Assembly: GCA_022616515.1 (NCBI GenBank)
Contig: JAKEEQ010000376.1
Location: 1-34,859 of the forward strand
Origin: Chloroflexota bacterium
Lineage (GTDB): Bacteria; Chloroflexota; Anaerolineae; Aggregatilineales; J027
Length of the DNA stretch: 34,859 nt
Direction of reading: 5' to 3'
The position numbers were made by a program, and so were the translations under genes. The notes beneath the pieces were generated by a model. It worked only from the letters and a program-made list of their open reading frames with translations. It was not told where the DNA came from and ran no database searches. Below are positions 25,554 through 33,225 of this stretch, one piece after another. Every line of letters begins with the position of its first letter. Position 1 is the first letter of the stretch.

Positions 25554-26360
25554 CTAAATCTCTCTCATTCTCTTCAGGGCCGGGCCTTCAACAATTGGGC
25601 AATGTCTTTTGTAGCCCAATTGTTCATATACTCGTATCGCTGGCACATTAGATTTGGCAACATTTAGAATAACTTGCTCCACACCACCGTCGAATAGTGC
25701 CGCAGTCACCGCCGCTGTGACAAATTTGGCGTAGCCTTTACCCCGGTGCTCTGGTGCGGTATAGACATATCCCACCACACCCACTTTTTCTTCCGGGGCA
25801 AAGATGTGTGTGCCAGCGACGGCCACAATCTCACCAGCCTCTTCAACGGCAAAGAACAACTTCTCTTCTATGCTGCGCGGTGTCATCGCTTCCACTTCTT
25901 CAGGGCGAGGCCCGCCCATTCCTTTGGCATAAAGCGTGCGAAGGGCTTGCGCGTCACCCCCATTTAATCGCCTGACCTGAGCAGATTGAGGCGGCAGCGT
26001 GAAAGCCCTTTTGTCAACCGTCATCCGCCACAGGTGGATCACATTATCCGTCTGGAAAAACTGTTGAAATGGTGACAACAAGTCTTCGGGAAGCATATAG
26101 AACACTTCCTGTGACGGTATACGCTCAAACAGACTGACGGCGTCGTTTTGGTCGCCAAATGCCAGGACGACGGGTGGATTGACACCTGTCCACAGCAGCG
26201 ATACGGCAGTGAGGGTATCACCTCGCTGGATGCCTGTAAATGTACTAATTGCCCACATTGAATCGACGAGGTCGCCCAATGCGTACCCATAGAGGCCGAC
26301 ATCCTCAATGAAATGATTGCGCAACAATGCTTTATCGGTGATTCGCTGTGGTTCAGGCAC
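25554..26360 (-). CDS. GNAT N-acetyltransferase, copy 2 of a tandem pair
   Basis: 268 residues, paralogous to its downstream neighbour over the whole length: YALGDLVDSMWAISTFTGIQRGDTLTAVSLLWTG in the N-terminal lobe, and VGVVGYVYTAPEHRGKGYAKFVTAAVT with VILNVAKSNVPAIRVYEQLGY in the GNAT domain. The track ORF runs to 26519, but its first 53 residues read through the kinase gene out of frame. The GTG at 26360 (VPEPQRITDK) gives an 8-bp overlap with the kinase stop (GTGCCTGA) and is preferred. The GGGA before it is a weak ribosome site, so coupling to kinase translation is likely. Confidence 0.85.
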   Translation of the reverse strand: MPEPQRITDKALLRNHFIEDVGLYGYALGDLVDSMWAISTFTGIQRGDTLTAVSLLWTGVNPPVVLAFGDQNDAVSLFERIPSQEVFYMLPEDLLSPFQQFFQTDNVIHLWRMTVDKRAFTLPPQSAQVRRLNGGDAQALRTLYAKGMGGPRPEEVEAMTPRSIEEKLFFAVEEAGEIVAVAGTHIFAPEEKVGVVGYVYTAPEHRGKGYAKFVTAAVTAALFDGGVEQVILNVAKSNVPAIRVYEQLGYKRHCPIVEGPALKRMREI

Positions 26361-27330
26361 TTTTTTCCCGCTTCTGAAGCAAAATATCCAGCAGACCATC
26401 GTCATCAAACTCGGTGCGATAGCGTTGAACGAACTCTTCGACAGTGAAATAATGATTCTGGGTGCCAATGTTTTCCAGCACATAAGTTGCCGCCAGCGAA
26501 CCGATACGTCCAGCGACATCCCAACGCCAGCCGTGACTCAAGCCAATGAGCAGCCCGGCCCGGAAGGCATCACCAACGCCTGTTGGGTCCGCGATTTCGA
26601 CCTCTTTGAAGGTTGGAATAAAGTGCGTCTCGCCCTGATGATAAATATGAGCACCCTGTTTTCCGCGTGTGATGATGAGGGTCTTATCGGATTCGGCCAG
26701 TGAAGGCAAATCAAGGCCGGTCTTGTTGGCTATAACATCCCACTCGTATTCATTGCAGGTAAGTATCTTACAGTTATCAATGCCGTGACGCAGGGCATCA
26801 CCATCCAGGCGGGCGGTTTGCTGGCTGGGATCGTAGAGAAACGGAATATCCAGTTCCATGCATTCTTCAATCAGGTTGTGCATGGCATCCGGGGCATTGG
26901 GAGAAATGACGACCAGATCCGGCATTTTATTCGTCACATCACGAATGCCAAATTCGCCAGCACGACCCATCGCACCCGCATAAAATGTGGCAATCTGGTT
27001 ATTTTCGATGTCGGTGTTGGCAAAAAAGGAAGCCGTAAACACATCTTCCAGCACAACGACGGTGGAGGTATCAACTCCGACATTTTCCAGCCATATTTGA
27101 TAGTCGCCAAAGTCGCGCCCGGCTGTACCAAATACGCGAGGCCGGGCACCAAGCAGGGCCATTGTATAGGCAATGTTGGGGGCAATGCCACCATAGTGAC
27201 GAGTCATATCATCAACGAGAAAACTTACACTGAGTTTATCAATGGAGTCCGTAAGGAGTGCTTCTTTAAACTTTCCGGGGAAGCGCATTAAATAATCAAA
27301 CGCGATTGAGCCTGTGACCAAAATATCCAT
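26353..27330 (-). CDS. PfkB-family kinase resembling mycobacterial adenosine kinase
   Basis: 325 residues, ribokinase fold. The N terminus ILVTGSIAFDYLMRFPGKFKEALL, then LSVSFLVDDMTRHYGGIAPNIAYTMALLGA, the DPSQQTARLDGD segment, NEYEWDVI, and the catalytic anion-hole ADPTGVGDAFRAGLLIGLS followed by YVLENIGTQNH, closely follow mycobacterial AdoK as I remember it. Adenosine is therefore the best-guess substrate; another sugar or nucleoside is possible. The ATG at 27330 is chosen over the track's 27414, which runs back towards the terminator. It heads an operon that ends in ahcY, which produces adenosine, supporting the assignment. Confidence 0.82.
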   Translation of the reverse strand: MDILVTGSIAFDYLMRFPGKFKEALLTDSIDKLSVSFLVDDMTRHYGGIAPNIAYTMALLGARPRVFGTAGRDFGDYQIWLENVGVDTSTVVVLEDVFTASFFANTDIENNQIATFYAGAMGRAGEFGIRDVTNKMPDLVVISPNAPDAMHNLIEECMELDIPFLYDPSQQTARLDGDALRHGIDNCKILTCNEYEWDVIANKTGLDLPSLAESDKTLIITRGKQGAHIYHQGETHFIPTFKEVEIADPTGVGDAFRAGLLIGLSHGWRWDVAGRIGSLAATYVLENIGTQNHYFTVEEFVQRYRTEFDDDGLLDILLQKREKSA

Positions 27331-27366
27331 TGTTGCATTCCATGATTTAACGGGCAAAACGTTCGA

Positions 27367-27372
27367 ATTATA
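27367..27372 (-). promoter_or_regulatory. -10 box of the adenosine-kinase/GNAT/ahcY operon
   Basis: Perfect TATAAT on the minus strand, between the tRNA terminator and the kinase start. No clear -35 is found at 16-18 bp. Its place after a terminator makes it the likely operon promoter. Confidence 0.45.
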
Positions 27373-27401
27373 ATGATGGTTGGTTTTCCAAGCGGGAAAA
27401 C

Positions 27402-27430
27402 AAAAAGCCAGCATCTAGACAACGCTGACT
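27402..27430 (-). terminator. Terminator of the tRNA-Gly transcript
   Basis: On the minus strand AGTCAGC/GCTGGCT (7 bp, one G-U pair) encloses an 11-base loop and runs straight into a TTTTTGTTTT tail. It starts about 7 bases past the tRNA 3' end. Confidence 0.75.
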
Positions 27431-27436
27431 TCATTG

Positions 27437-27507
27437 AGCGGGTAACGGGACTCGAACCCGTGTCAACAGCTTGGAAGGCTGCTGTGTTACCACTACACCA
27501 TACCCGC
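27437..27507 (-). tRNA. tRNA-Gly (anticodon UCC)
   Basis: 71 nt, a complete cloverleaf: acceptor GCGGGTA/TACCCGC with discriminator U; D arm GTGT/ACAC with an AGTGGTA loop; anticodon stem GCAGC/GCTGT around CTTCCAA, anticodon TCC; four-base variable loop; T arm ACGGG/CCCGT with TTCGAGT. CCA is not encoded. It has its own promoter and terminator. Confidence 0.97.
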
Positions 27508-27518
27508 ACTGTTATTTA

Positions 27519-27546
27519 ATCATACAAAATCTATAGAAAAATTCAA
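27519..27546 (-). promoter_or_regulatory. tRNA-Gly promoter
   Basis: On the minus strand TTGAAT (27546-27541) and TATGAT (27524-27519) with 16-bp spacing. The expected start is a few bases before the tRNA 5' end at 27507. Confidence 0.65.
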
Positions 27547-27579
27547 GAGGAAAATAAATTTCCCCGCAGGTTGTACAGA

Positions 27580-28077
27580 CTACGCCGTTTGATTGAGCGA
27601 GGTCGAAATGTACTCCTGAACAGCGTCTATAACGTCCTGGTGAGTCGGGTATTCATCATCCCACCCCACAAAACGCCACACAATTTCACGTTCAGGATTG
27701 AGAAGATAGATGCCAACCTTGCGAGTAGTACTCGGCGGCACTGCACCCACTAACATGTCCGCGATGGTCGCATCTTCGTCGGCGTGCAGGCCAAACGGCA
27801 GCGATTTGCGGACAGTCATGCGGAATGCATCAATCTTGAATGATTCTTCGGGAATGATAAAGACGGCGTTTATACCCCGGTGTTGAAAGTGGGGATAGCG
27901 GGCGCGAGTGGCAACAATCTGGTGGACGCAGAAGGGACACCATGTGCCGCGCAGGACAAATATGATCAATCCTTTTTCGCCCATTTCTTGTTGAAGGGTC
28001 GACTCGTCTCCGTTAACACTGGTAACTTTAAAATCGGGTAAGGTATCGCCAGGCTCTACTTTTAACTTCTCAACCAT
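27580..28077 (-). CDS. Redoxin / AhpC-TSA family protein
   Basis: 165 residues, thioredoxin fold, cytoplasmic. VEPGDTLPDFKVTSVNGDES is the usual peroxiredoxin opening. FVLRGTWCPFCVHQI carries a CPFC redox pair like that of the RGxWCPxC redoxins. PSTTRKVGIYLLNPEREIVWRFVG follows, with a Pro-Ser-Thr in the cis-Pro area. A thiol peroxidase or thiol-disulfide role is likely; the exact reductant is unknown. The track start at 28098 is moved to the ATG at 28077, which follows GGAG by six bases. It is divergent from the metallopeptidase gene across a 193-bp gap holding a 16-bp palindrome. Confidence 0.85.
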   Translation of the reverse strand: MVEKLKVEPGDTLPDFKVTSVNGDESTLQQEMGEKGLIIFVLRGTWCPFCVHQIVATRARYPHFQHRGINAVFIIPEESFKIDAFRMTVRKSLPFGLHADEDATIADMLVGAVPPSTTRKVGIYLLNPEREIVWRFVGWDDEYPTHQDVIDAVQEYISTSLNQTA

Positions 28078-28111
28078 TCGTATCTCCGCCATAATCATTA
28101 TCTACGTTGTT

Positions 28112-28127
28112 CACTCTAAATAGAGTG
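28112..28127. promoter_or_regulatory. Palindrome CACTCTA-aa-TAGAGTG between divergent genes
   Basis: Perfect 7-bp arms with a two-base centre, about 35 bases upstream of the redoxin start. No T-run follows, so a regulator-binding site is more likely than a terminator. The rest of the gap is AT-rich, with no convincing -35/-10 pair. Confidence 0.45.
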
Positions 28128-28270
28128 CCTCACTAATGTAAAAAGATTACTTTAACTTGATAAGAAAATGCTTAATTTTGAAAAAATCCCCGGAGAAAAG
28201 CGAGGTATTCATTCCTGCAAGCAACGTGCTAAACTGAACGAGAAAATCGAAAGCGCCAGGAGGACGATTC

Positions 28271-29560
28271 ATGTATCGCAAACTTATCTGGTTAGTATTG
28301 GTAATGCTGCTCATTGCCGCGCCCGTGCTGGCTCAGGGTGGTATTGATGACGAGCGGCGTGCGCAAATGATGGCGGTTGAGCAACAGGTCATCGCCCTGC
28401 GCGAACTGGCTCCAGCGGAGAACATTGAGCGCCTGCTGGTCAATGAAGCTGAGCTTGAAGGATTAGTTTTAGGAACGCTGCTCAGTGAATATACGGTGGA
28501 ACAGGCACATGATGAAGTGTTGTTCTACGCCACGCTGGGTTTTATGGATCGCACGGTGAATCTGCATCAAATCACACAGGATGTCTCAACCGAACAGGTT
28601 GCCGGGTTTTATGACACGGAGCAGGATTTGATGTATGTGATGATGCCCAACAACGAGTTTGACACACTTACTTCCATCATTTATGCGCATGAATATACCC
28701 ATGCCCTTCAAGACCAGAATTTTGACCTCGACTCCCTTATCTCGGACGAGATTTTTGACGCTGAGCCGGATTATGCGCTCGCTAATCTGGCTCTGATCGA
28801 AGGTGATGCGCAACTGATGACGCTGCTTTATACCGAGTGGCTGCTAGAGAATGATCCCGGTGCGGCTACTTCAATGCTGGCCGCGATAGACTCAGTGGAG
28901 ATGTCGGCACTGGAGGGTGCGCCGGATATTATCGAAGCTGAATTGATCTTCCCCTATGATGCCGGACTGCGTTTCGCTCAGGCACTCTATGAGGAAAATG
29001 GCTGGCGAATTCTGGACAAGGTTTACAATCGCCCGCCGCTCAGCACCGAGCAGATTTTGCATCCTGACTTGTATCTGCTGTATGAAGAGCCGCAGGTTGT
29101 AGAGCTGGCTTCGCTGGATGATTTCTTCGTGGACAATCCGACGTGGACGCTGGTGCGCAGCCATGCCCTCGGCGAATTTTATATCACCGAACATCTCAAA
29201 GTGAGGCTTCCAGCTAACGAGGCGCAACTGGCAGCAGAGGGCTGGGGCGGTGATCGTTTTGATATGTATGTAAATGGAAATGAGCAGGTAGTGGTCGCGT
29301 GGAAACTGGTGTGGGATACCCCGGAAGACATGGACGAGTTCAACATGGCGTACAATGTATTCGCCGCGACATGGACCGGCTCACGGCCTGAAATATTCGA
29401 TAACAATGTTTCGTGCTGGTGGACCGCGACATTCACGGTGTGCAAAACCACTGCCGGGGAGGAAACATTAATCTCCATTGCTCTCACGACTGATATGGCA
29501 CGCGGCATAATCGACTTCCAGCTTGAAAATGTGGTTCAACAGGGGTTTATCTTCGGATGA
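28271..29560 (+). CDS. Secreted HExxH zinc metallopeptidase-like protein
   Basis: 429 residues. A signal peptide (1-22, APVLA-QGG) is followed by a mostly helical domain. YAHEYTHALQDQNFDL gives a classical HExxH zinc site near residue 140, and LIEGDAQLMTLLY about 35 residues later supplies a plausible third ligand (gluzincin-like EGDA). AGFYDTEQDLMYVM just ahead is typical of this group. The C-terminal half has an RSHALGEFYI segment and two Cys (CWWTATFTVC). It probably acts as an extracytoplasmic peptidase; the substrate is unknown. GGAGG lies seven bases before the ATG. Its stop overlaps the MazG fusion start as ATGA. Confidence 0.82.
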   Translation: MYRKLIWLVLVMLLIAAPVLAQGGIDDERRAQMMAVEQQVIALRELAPAENIERLLVNEAELEGLVLGTLLSEYTVEQAHDEVLFYATLGFMDRTVNLHQITQDVSTEQVAGFYDTEQDLMYVMMPNNEFDTLTSIIYAHEYTHALQDQNFDLDSLISDEIFDAEPDYALANLALIEGDAQLMTLLYTEWLLENDPGAATSMLAAIDSVEMSALEGAPDIIEAELIFPYDAGLRFAQALYEENGWRILDKVYNRPPLSTEQILHPDLYLLYEEPQVVELASLDDFFVDNPTWTLVRSHALGEFYITEHLKVRLPANEAQLAAEGWGGDRFDMYVNGNEQVVVAWKLVWDTPEDMDEFNMAYNVFAATWTGSRPEIFDNNVSCWWTATFTVCKTTAGEETLISIALTTDMARGIIDFQLENVVQQGFIFG

Positions 29561-30993
29561 CGATTACCATTGTGGGGCTTGGTCCCGGCAGCATCAATCA
29601 ACTGACACTGGAAGCATGGCGCTTTCTGGATGAAGCGGGTGAGGTGTATTTACGCACGGCGCGACATCCTATGATTAAAGACCTGCCACAAAACACGACT
29701 TACCATTCATTTGACGAGTTGTATGACAAAGCAGAGAGTTTTGAGGCATTGTATCAGACCATTGCCGAACAAATCGTGGCAAAGGGTGATGTTGTGTACG
29801 CCGTGCCGGGTCATCCATTTGTGGCAGAAAAGACCACCTCGCTAATCATTAAGCTGGCACGGGAGCAGGGCATCCCTGTCAGGATTGTCGAGGGATTGAG
29901 TTTCATTGAGCCGACGCTGACCGCGCTGGGCATTGATGGCGTGGAAGGCTTGCAAATTCATGATGCGCTGGACATCGGGGCCATGCACCATCCTCCACTC
30001 AACCCGGACCAGCCTGCCATCATCGCGCAGGTGTATAATCGTGCCGTCGCCAGCGGCCTCAAACTCACCCTCATGAACCAGTATGCGGATGAATATGAGG
30101 TGGTGTTGGTGCATGGCGCGGGAACGCCCGATGTTGAATTAGAGCGTGTTCCGCTGTATGAAATTGACCGCAGCGACAAGATCGCTCACCTGACCTCGCT
30201 GTATATCCCGCCTATGCCCCAACCATCAAGTTTTCAGGCTCTGTTAGAGGTGACAGCCCATCTCCGTGCCCCGGAAGGTTGCCCCTGGGATCAGGAGCAG
30301 ACACATGAAAGCCTGCGGCGCTATCTCCTTGAAGAAGCACATGAAGTGCTGGAAACGATTGATAAAGGCGATATGACGGCCCTCGCTGAAGAACTTGGCG
30401 ACCTCACCTCACAGGTGCTGCTGCATACCCAGATTGCGGTCGATGATGGTGATTTTTATATCACGGATGTCATGCATCACATCGTCGAGAAACTCATCCG
30501 GCGTCACCCGCACGTATGGGGTGATGTGGATGTCGAGAATTCGGGGGATGTGGTCAGGAATTGGGAATCCATCAAAGCTGAGGAAAAAAACAACAAGGAA
30601 CAGCGTGAGTCGGTGCTGGATGGCATCCCGGCTGGACTACCCGCTCTCATCCGCGCCACACGCTTACAGGAACGAGCAGCGCGTGTTGGCTTTGATTGGG
30701 CTGAAATCGGACCCGTCATCGACAAAATCCGCGAGGAAATAAATGAAATTGAGCAGGCCGAGGATGACGACGAACGGGCCAGAGAATTCGGGGATTTGTT
30801 ATTCGCCATTGTCAACTGGACACGCTGGCTGGACCTTGATGCGGAAAGCCTGCTGCGTGAAACGAATCTGCGATTCTACCAACGGTTCCGCTACATTGAG
30901 ACACAGGTCGCCGAACAGGGCCGCTCCCTGACCGATATGACCCTCGATGAGATGGACGCACTGTGGGAGGCGGCAAAGGAAAAGGGTTTATAA
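29557..30993 (+). CDS. mazG: Tetrapyrrole-methylase-like/MazG nucleotide pyrophosphohydrolase fusion
   Basis: 478 residues, cytoplasmic, with the YabN-type layout. The N-terminal half (1-215) is a SAM-dependent tetrapyrrole-methylase-like domain (TIVGLGPGSINQLTLEAW, VVYAVPGHPFVAEKT). The C-terminal half (about 225-478) is MazG: RAPEGCPWDQEQTHESLRRYLLEEAHEVLETID, EELGDLTSQVLLHTQIA, and a second repeat with ARVGFDW and EFGDLLFAIVNWTRWL. MazG hydrolyses NTPs/dNTPs to monophosphates, a house-cleaning role; the methylase lobe has no known substrate in this fusion. It starts inside the stop of the metallopeptidase gene, so the two are translationally coupled. The AGGAGG following it serves the next gene. 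Confidence 0.92.
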   Translation: MTITIVGLGPGSINQLTLEAWRFLDEAGEVYLRTARHPMIKDLPQNTTYHSFDELYDKAESFEALYQTIAEQIVAKGDVVYAVPGHPFVAEKTTSLIIKLAREQGIPVRIVEGLSFIEPTLTALGIDGVEGLQIHDALDIGAMHHPPLNPDQPAIIAQVYNRAVASGLKLTLMNQYADEYEVVLVHGAGTPDVELERVPLYEIDRSDKIAHLTSLYIPPMPQPSSFQALLEVTAHLRAPEGCPWDQEQTHESLRRYLLEEAHEVLETIDKGDMTALAEELGDLTSQVLLHTQIAVDDGDFYITDVMHHIVEKLIRRHPHVWGDVDVENSGDVVRNWESIKAEEKNNKEQRESVLDGIPAGLPALIRATRLQERAARVGFDWAEIGPVIDKIREEINEIEQAEDDDERAREFGDLLFAIVNWTRWLDLDAESLLRETNLRFYQRFRYIETQVAEQGRSLTDMTLDEMDALWEAAKEKGL

Positions 30994-31005
30994 AAGGAGG
31001 CGTTT

Positions 31006-32793
31006 ATGCGCCGGGTATTGATGCTTGTATTGCTGACTGTAGGATTGTCTGTTGTTTTGACGGATAGTGCATCGCATCGTCCGGCTCTGGCCTGTACCGG
31101 ACCAATTCTGGCACCGCTTGATACTATGCTGAGCGAATCCGATTTTGCATTCTATGGGAGGATCGTTGACGTTGATAGCCTCGGCGGAAATGCCATTGTT
31201 CAGGTCGATTCGTATCTCACCGAGAATGTTGGTCCAGAATATGCGGGCATCCAGCAAAACGTTCACCGTCAAGTAAGGGGCTATCAACAAAATTACTATT
31301 CGTGCGGCATTTATGGCGTTCAGATGCGTCCCGGTGACACCGGCATTTTCTTTGCCAATAGAAAACCTGAAGGCGTCATGTGGGTTGATTACGTATGGTA
31401 CACATTCTCAGATGAGGCAGCGACTCGTAAGGCATACTATCTCGATGAGAATGGCGAATTTTCGGCGGGCGTTCAAGAATATTCTCAGGCCGAACTTCTT
31501 TCCATTGTTGAGCAAATAACACAGACTGCACCCTTACCACCCGATACTTCCCAAACAGAAGTGCTGCCCGCCCCCATATTGATTCGAACGGATGACAATT
31601 CTGCCTATATGCTGCCGATTGATATGCAAGAACCTGTTTTACTGGCTGAGAATGTTGAAGATGTTCAATACGATGGAAATACACTGGCGCTTTTTAAAGC
31701 TGATGGTATTCAAGTTGAAACGCTTTACACCTACGAGTACAGTTCCTCGGAGTTTGGAGATGCCTATTGTATTACTTCTGAGTGCTTTCAGGTTGCCGCA
31801 GAGGGATTCTGGACAGCCTACCAGCAAGATTCGACAACAATAGCTCTTTGCTACTCTATCTATTCGTTTTGCGAGGGAACGTATGAGATAAAGGGAACAG
31901 GATTTAACATTTCACAGAGCGGAGAATTTATTGCGACCTGGGATGCATCTGCGATCACGATTCATGACATTGGGTCTATGAGCGCCAGTGAAAAGCTGGT
32001 TACGTTTGAATATGAGGGACAAATTGACGCAAGTTTGTGGAGCGATGAGGGTCAACTTTTCGCATTTACGGATGCAAATGGCCTCAATATCTGGAATCGA
32101 CGGCGTGCTTTAGAAAACCCTCAATTAGTAGTCTCAAAATCAGTTGCTTCCAATCCCTACCCCATTTCGTTTTCTGCTCGTAACACATACATTGGAGTTC
32201 ACGACGGGGACGAACGATATACGTTGGACTTGTTGACTGGGACTCAACTCCCATATGGTAATGTTTCGCCAGATGAACATCACTTAGCAATTTCATACAC
32301 AGGAGAATCCGATTCTGCTATTCACGTTTGTGACCTGTATGTGCAATGTGAGGAACAAGGCATTTTGTATTTTGGCGTTAGTGGCTCAACGTGGACATCA
32401 CACAACCGATTGCTGGTTAATGGGTGTGTGGCTGGTGATGATTGCGGCTTGCTATTTTATCCTCATATATACGGTCCAACTGAAATATTCCATGAAACGT
32501 GGAGGAGTTATCTAAGTTTCCATGACAACATTCCTTATGACGAGGTTGATGTTGGCTTTCCGTGGTGGGAAGGTACATCGCTCATTTATCATCCTATCAG
32601 AGAAACGATTGCCCTGATTAACAATCCACAGACATTCTCAATTGCCTTTGGAATTGATGACCCCATCCACATATTTCAGGATGAACGCTATGTGACCATC
32701 GACTTCTCAGAACATATTGACGGCGATATTGTCAGTATTGAGTGGCTGCCATCCTACTTTTATGAAAACACATTCCGGCGGTATGTAAGATAA
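31006..32793 (+). CDS. Secreted protein with TIMP/NTR-like start and propeller-like repeats
   Basis: 595 residues. A signal peptide ends at PALA-C, so the mature protein begins with Cys, as in NTR/TIMP-like domains. The segment CTGP...SESDFAFYGRIVDV...YLTENVGPEY fits that kind of OB-fold domain to about residue 150. Residues about 200-590 carry loose WD40-like strands (GEFIATWDASAITIHDI, GQLFAFTDANGLNIWNR, DEHHLAISYTGESDSAIHVCDL), suggesting a beta-propeller. Family membership is not certain. GC appears lower here than in neighbouring genes, especially 31.6-32.7 kb, which may mark recent acquisition. AGGAGG lies six bases before the ATG, 12 bases after mazG, so it may end that operon. Confidence 0.7.
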   Translation: MRRVLMLVLLTVGLSVVLTDSASHRPALACTGPILAPLDTMLSESDFAFYGRIVDVDSLGGNAIVQVDSYLTENVGPEYAGIQQNVHRQVRGYQQNYYSCGIYGVQMRPGDTGIFFANRKPEGVMWVDYVWYTFSDEAATRKAYYLDENGEFSAGVQEYSQAELLSIVEQITQTAPLPPDTSQTEVLPAPILIRTDDNSAYMLPIDMQEPVLLAENVEDVQYDGNTLALFKADGIQVETLYTYEYSSSEFGDAYCITSECFQVAAEGFWTAYQQDSTTIALCYSIYSFCEGTYEIKGTGFNISQSGEFIATWDASAITIHDIGSMSASEKLVTFEYEGQIDASLWSDEGQLFAFTDANGLNIWNRRRALENPQLVVSKSVASNPYPISFSARNTYIGVHDGDERYTLDLLTGTQLPYGNVSPDEHHLAISYTGESDSAIHVCDLYVQCEEQGILYFGVSGSTWTSHNRLLVNGCVAGDDCGLLFYPHIYGPTEIFHETWRSYLSFHDNIPYDEVDVGFPWWEGTSLIYHPIRETIALINNPQTFSIAFGIDDPIHIFQDERYVTIDFSEHIDGDIVSIEWLPSYFYENTFRRYVR

Positions 32794-32889
32794 GGCATGA
32801 TGCACCGTCCGTCATGCTTCAAAACTCATGTGTCTTCTGACATTTTTCATATCTGGTCAATGTAAGATATAGAGTCAGGAGGTTAGAAT

Positions 32890-33183
32890 ATGAACGAACG
32901 ATATCGTGCACGCCGGAATGCATTTGGCATCATGACCATCGTCTGGTTGATTGTGGGGGTATGTATTGTCACGTCTTCCTATGCGGTGGTATTTTACGAT
33001 AGCTGGAATGAAGAGGGTTGTGACGGCAGTTTACTGAATATCGCCTGCAACGAGAACGCTGCTGACAATATCGGGTCCACCACCATTGTGATAGGTCTTT
33101 TCACCCTCTTAGTGTACTTACCCTTCCTGTTCGGCTTTGCTTTCCAGACGTGGCGTTTTCATCGCATGTTGAGTGCCATCTGA
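32890..33183 (+). CDS. Small two-TM membrane protein, unknown
   Basis: Not recognised. 97 residues. A basic N terminus (NERYRARRNAF), a first membrane segment at about 12-35 (IMTIVWLIVGVCIVTSSYAVVF), an acidic outside loop with two Cys (EEGCDGSLLNIACNENAADN), a second membrane segment at about 62-85 (TTIVIGLFTLLVYLPFLFGFAF), and a short basic tail. Both ends should be cytoplasmic. GGAGG lies eight bases before the ATG, which supports it as a real gene. It has no obvious operon partner. Confidence 0.72.
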   Translation: MNERYRARRNAFGIMTIVWLIVGVCIVTSSYAVVFYDSWNEEGCDGSLLNIACNENAADNIGSTTIVIGLFTLLVYLPFLFGFAFQTWRFHRMLSAI

Positions 33184-33225
33184 ATGAAATAAGGGGCGGC
33201 TGTCACACCACCCCCGATGTGTTTT

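Noticed and set aside
26785-27291. 168-aa + strand ORF
   Set aside because: Antisense to the PfkB-family kinase; no supporting signals.
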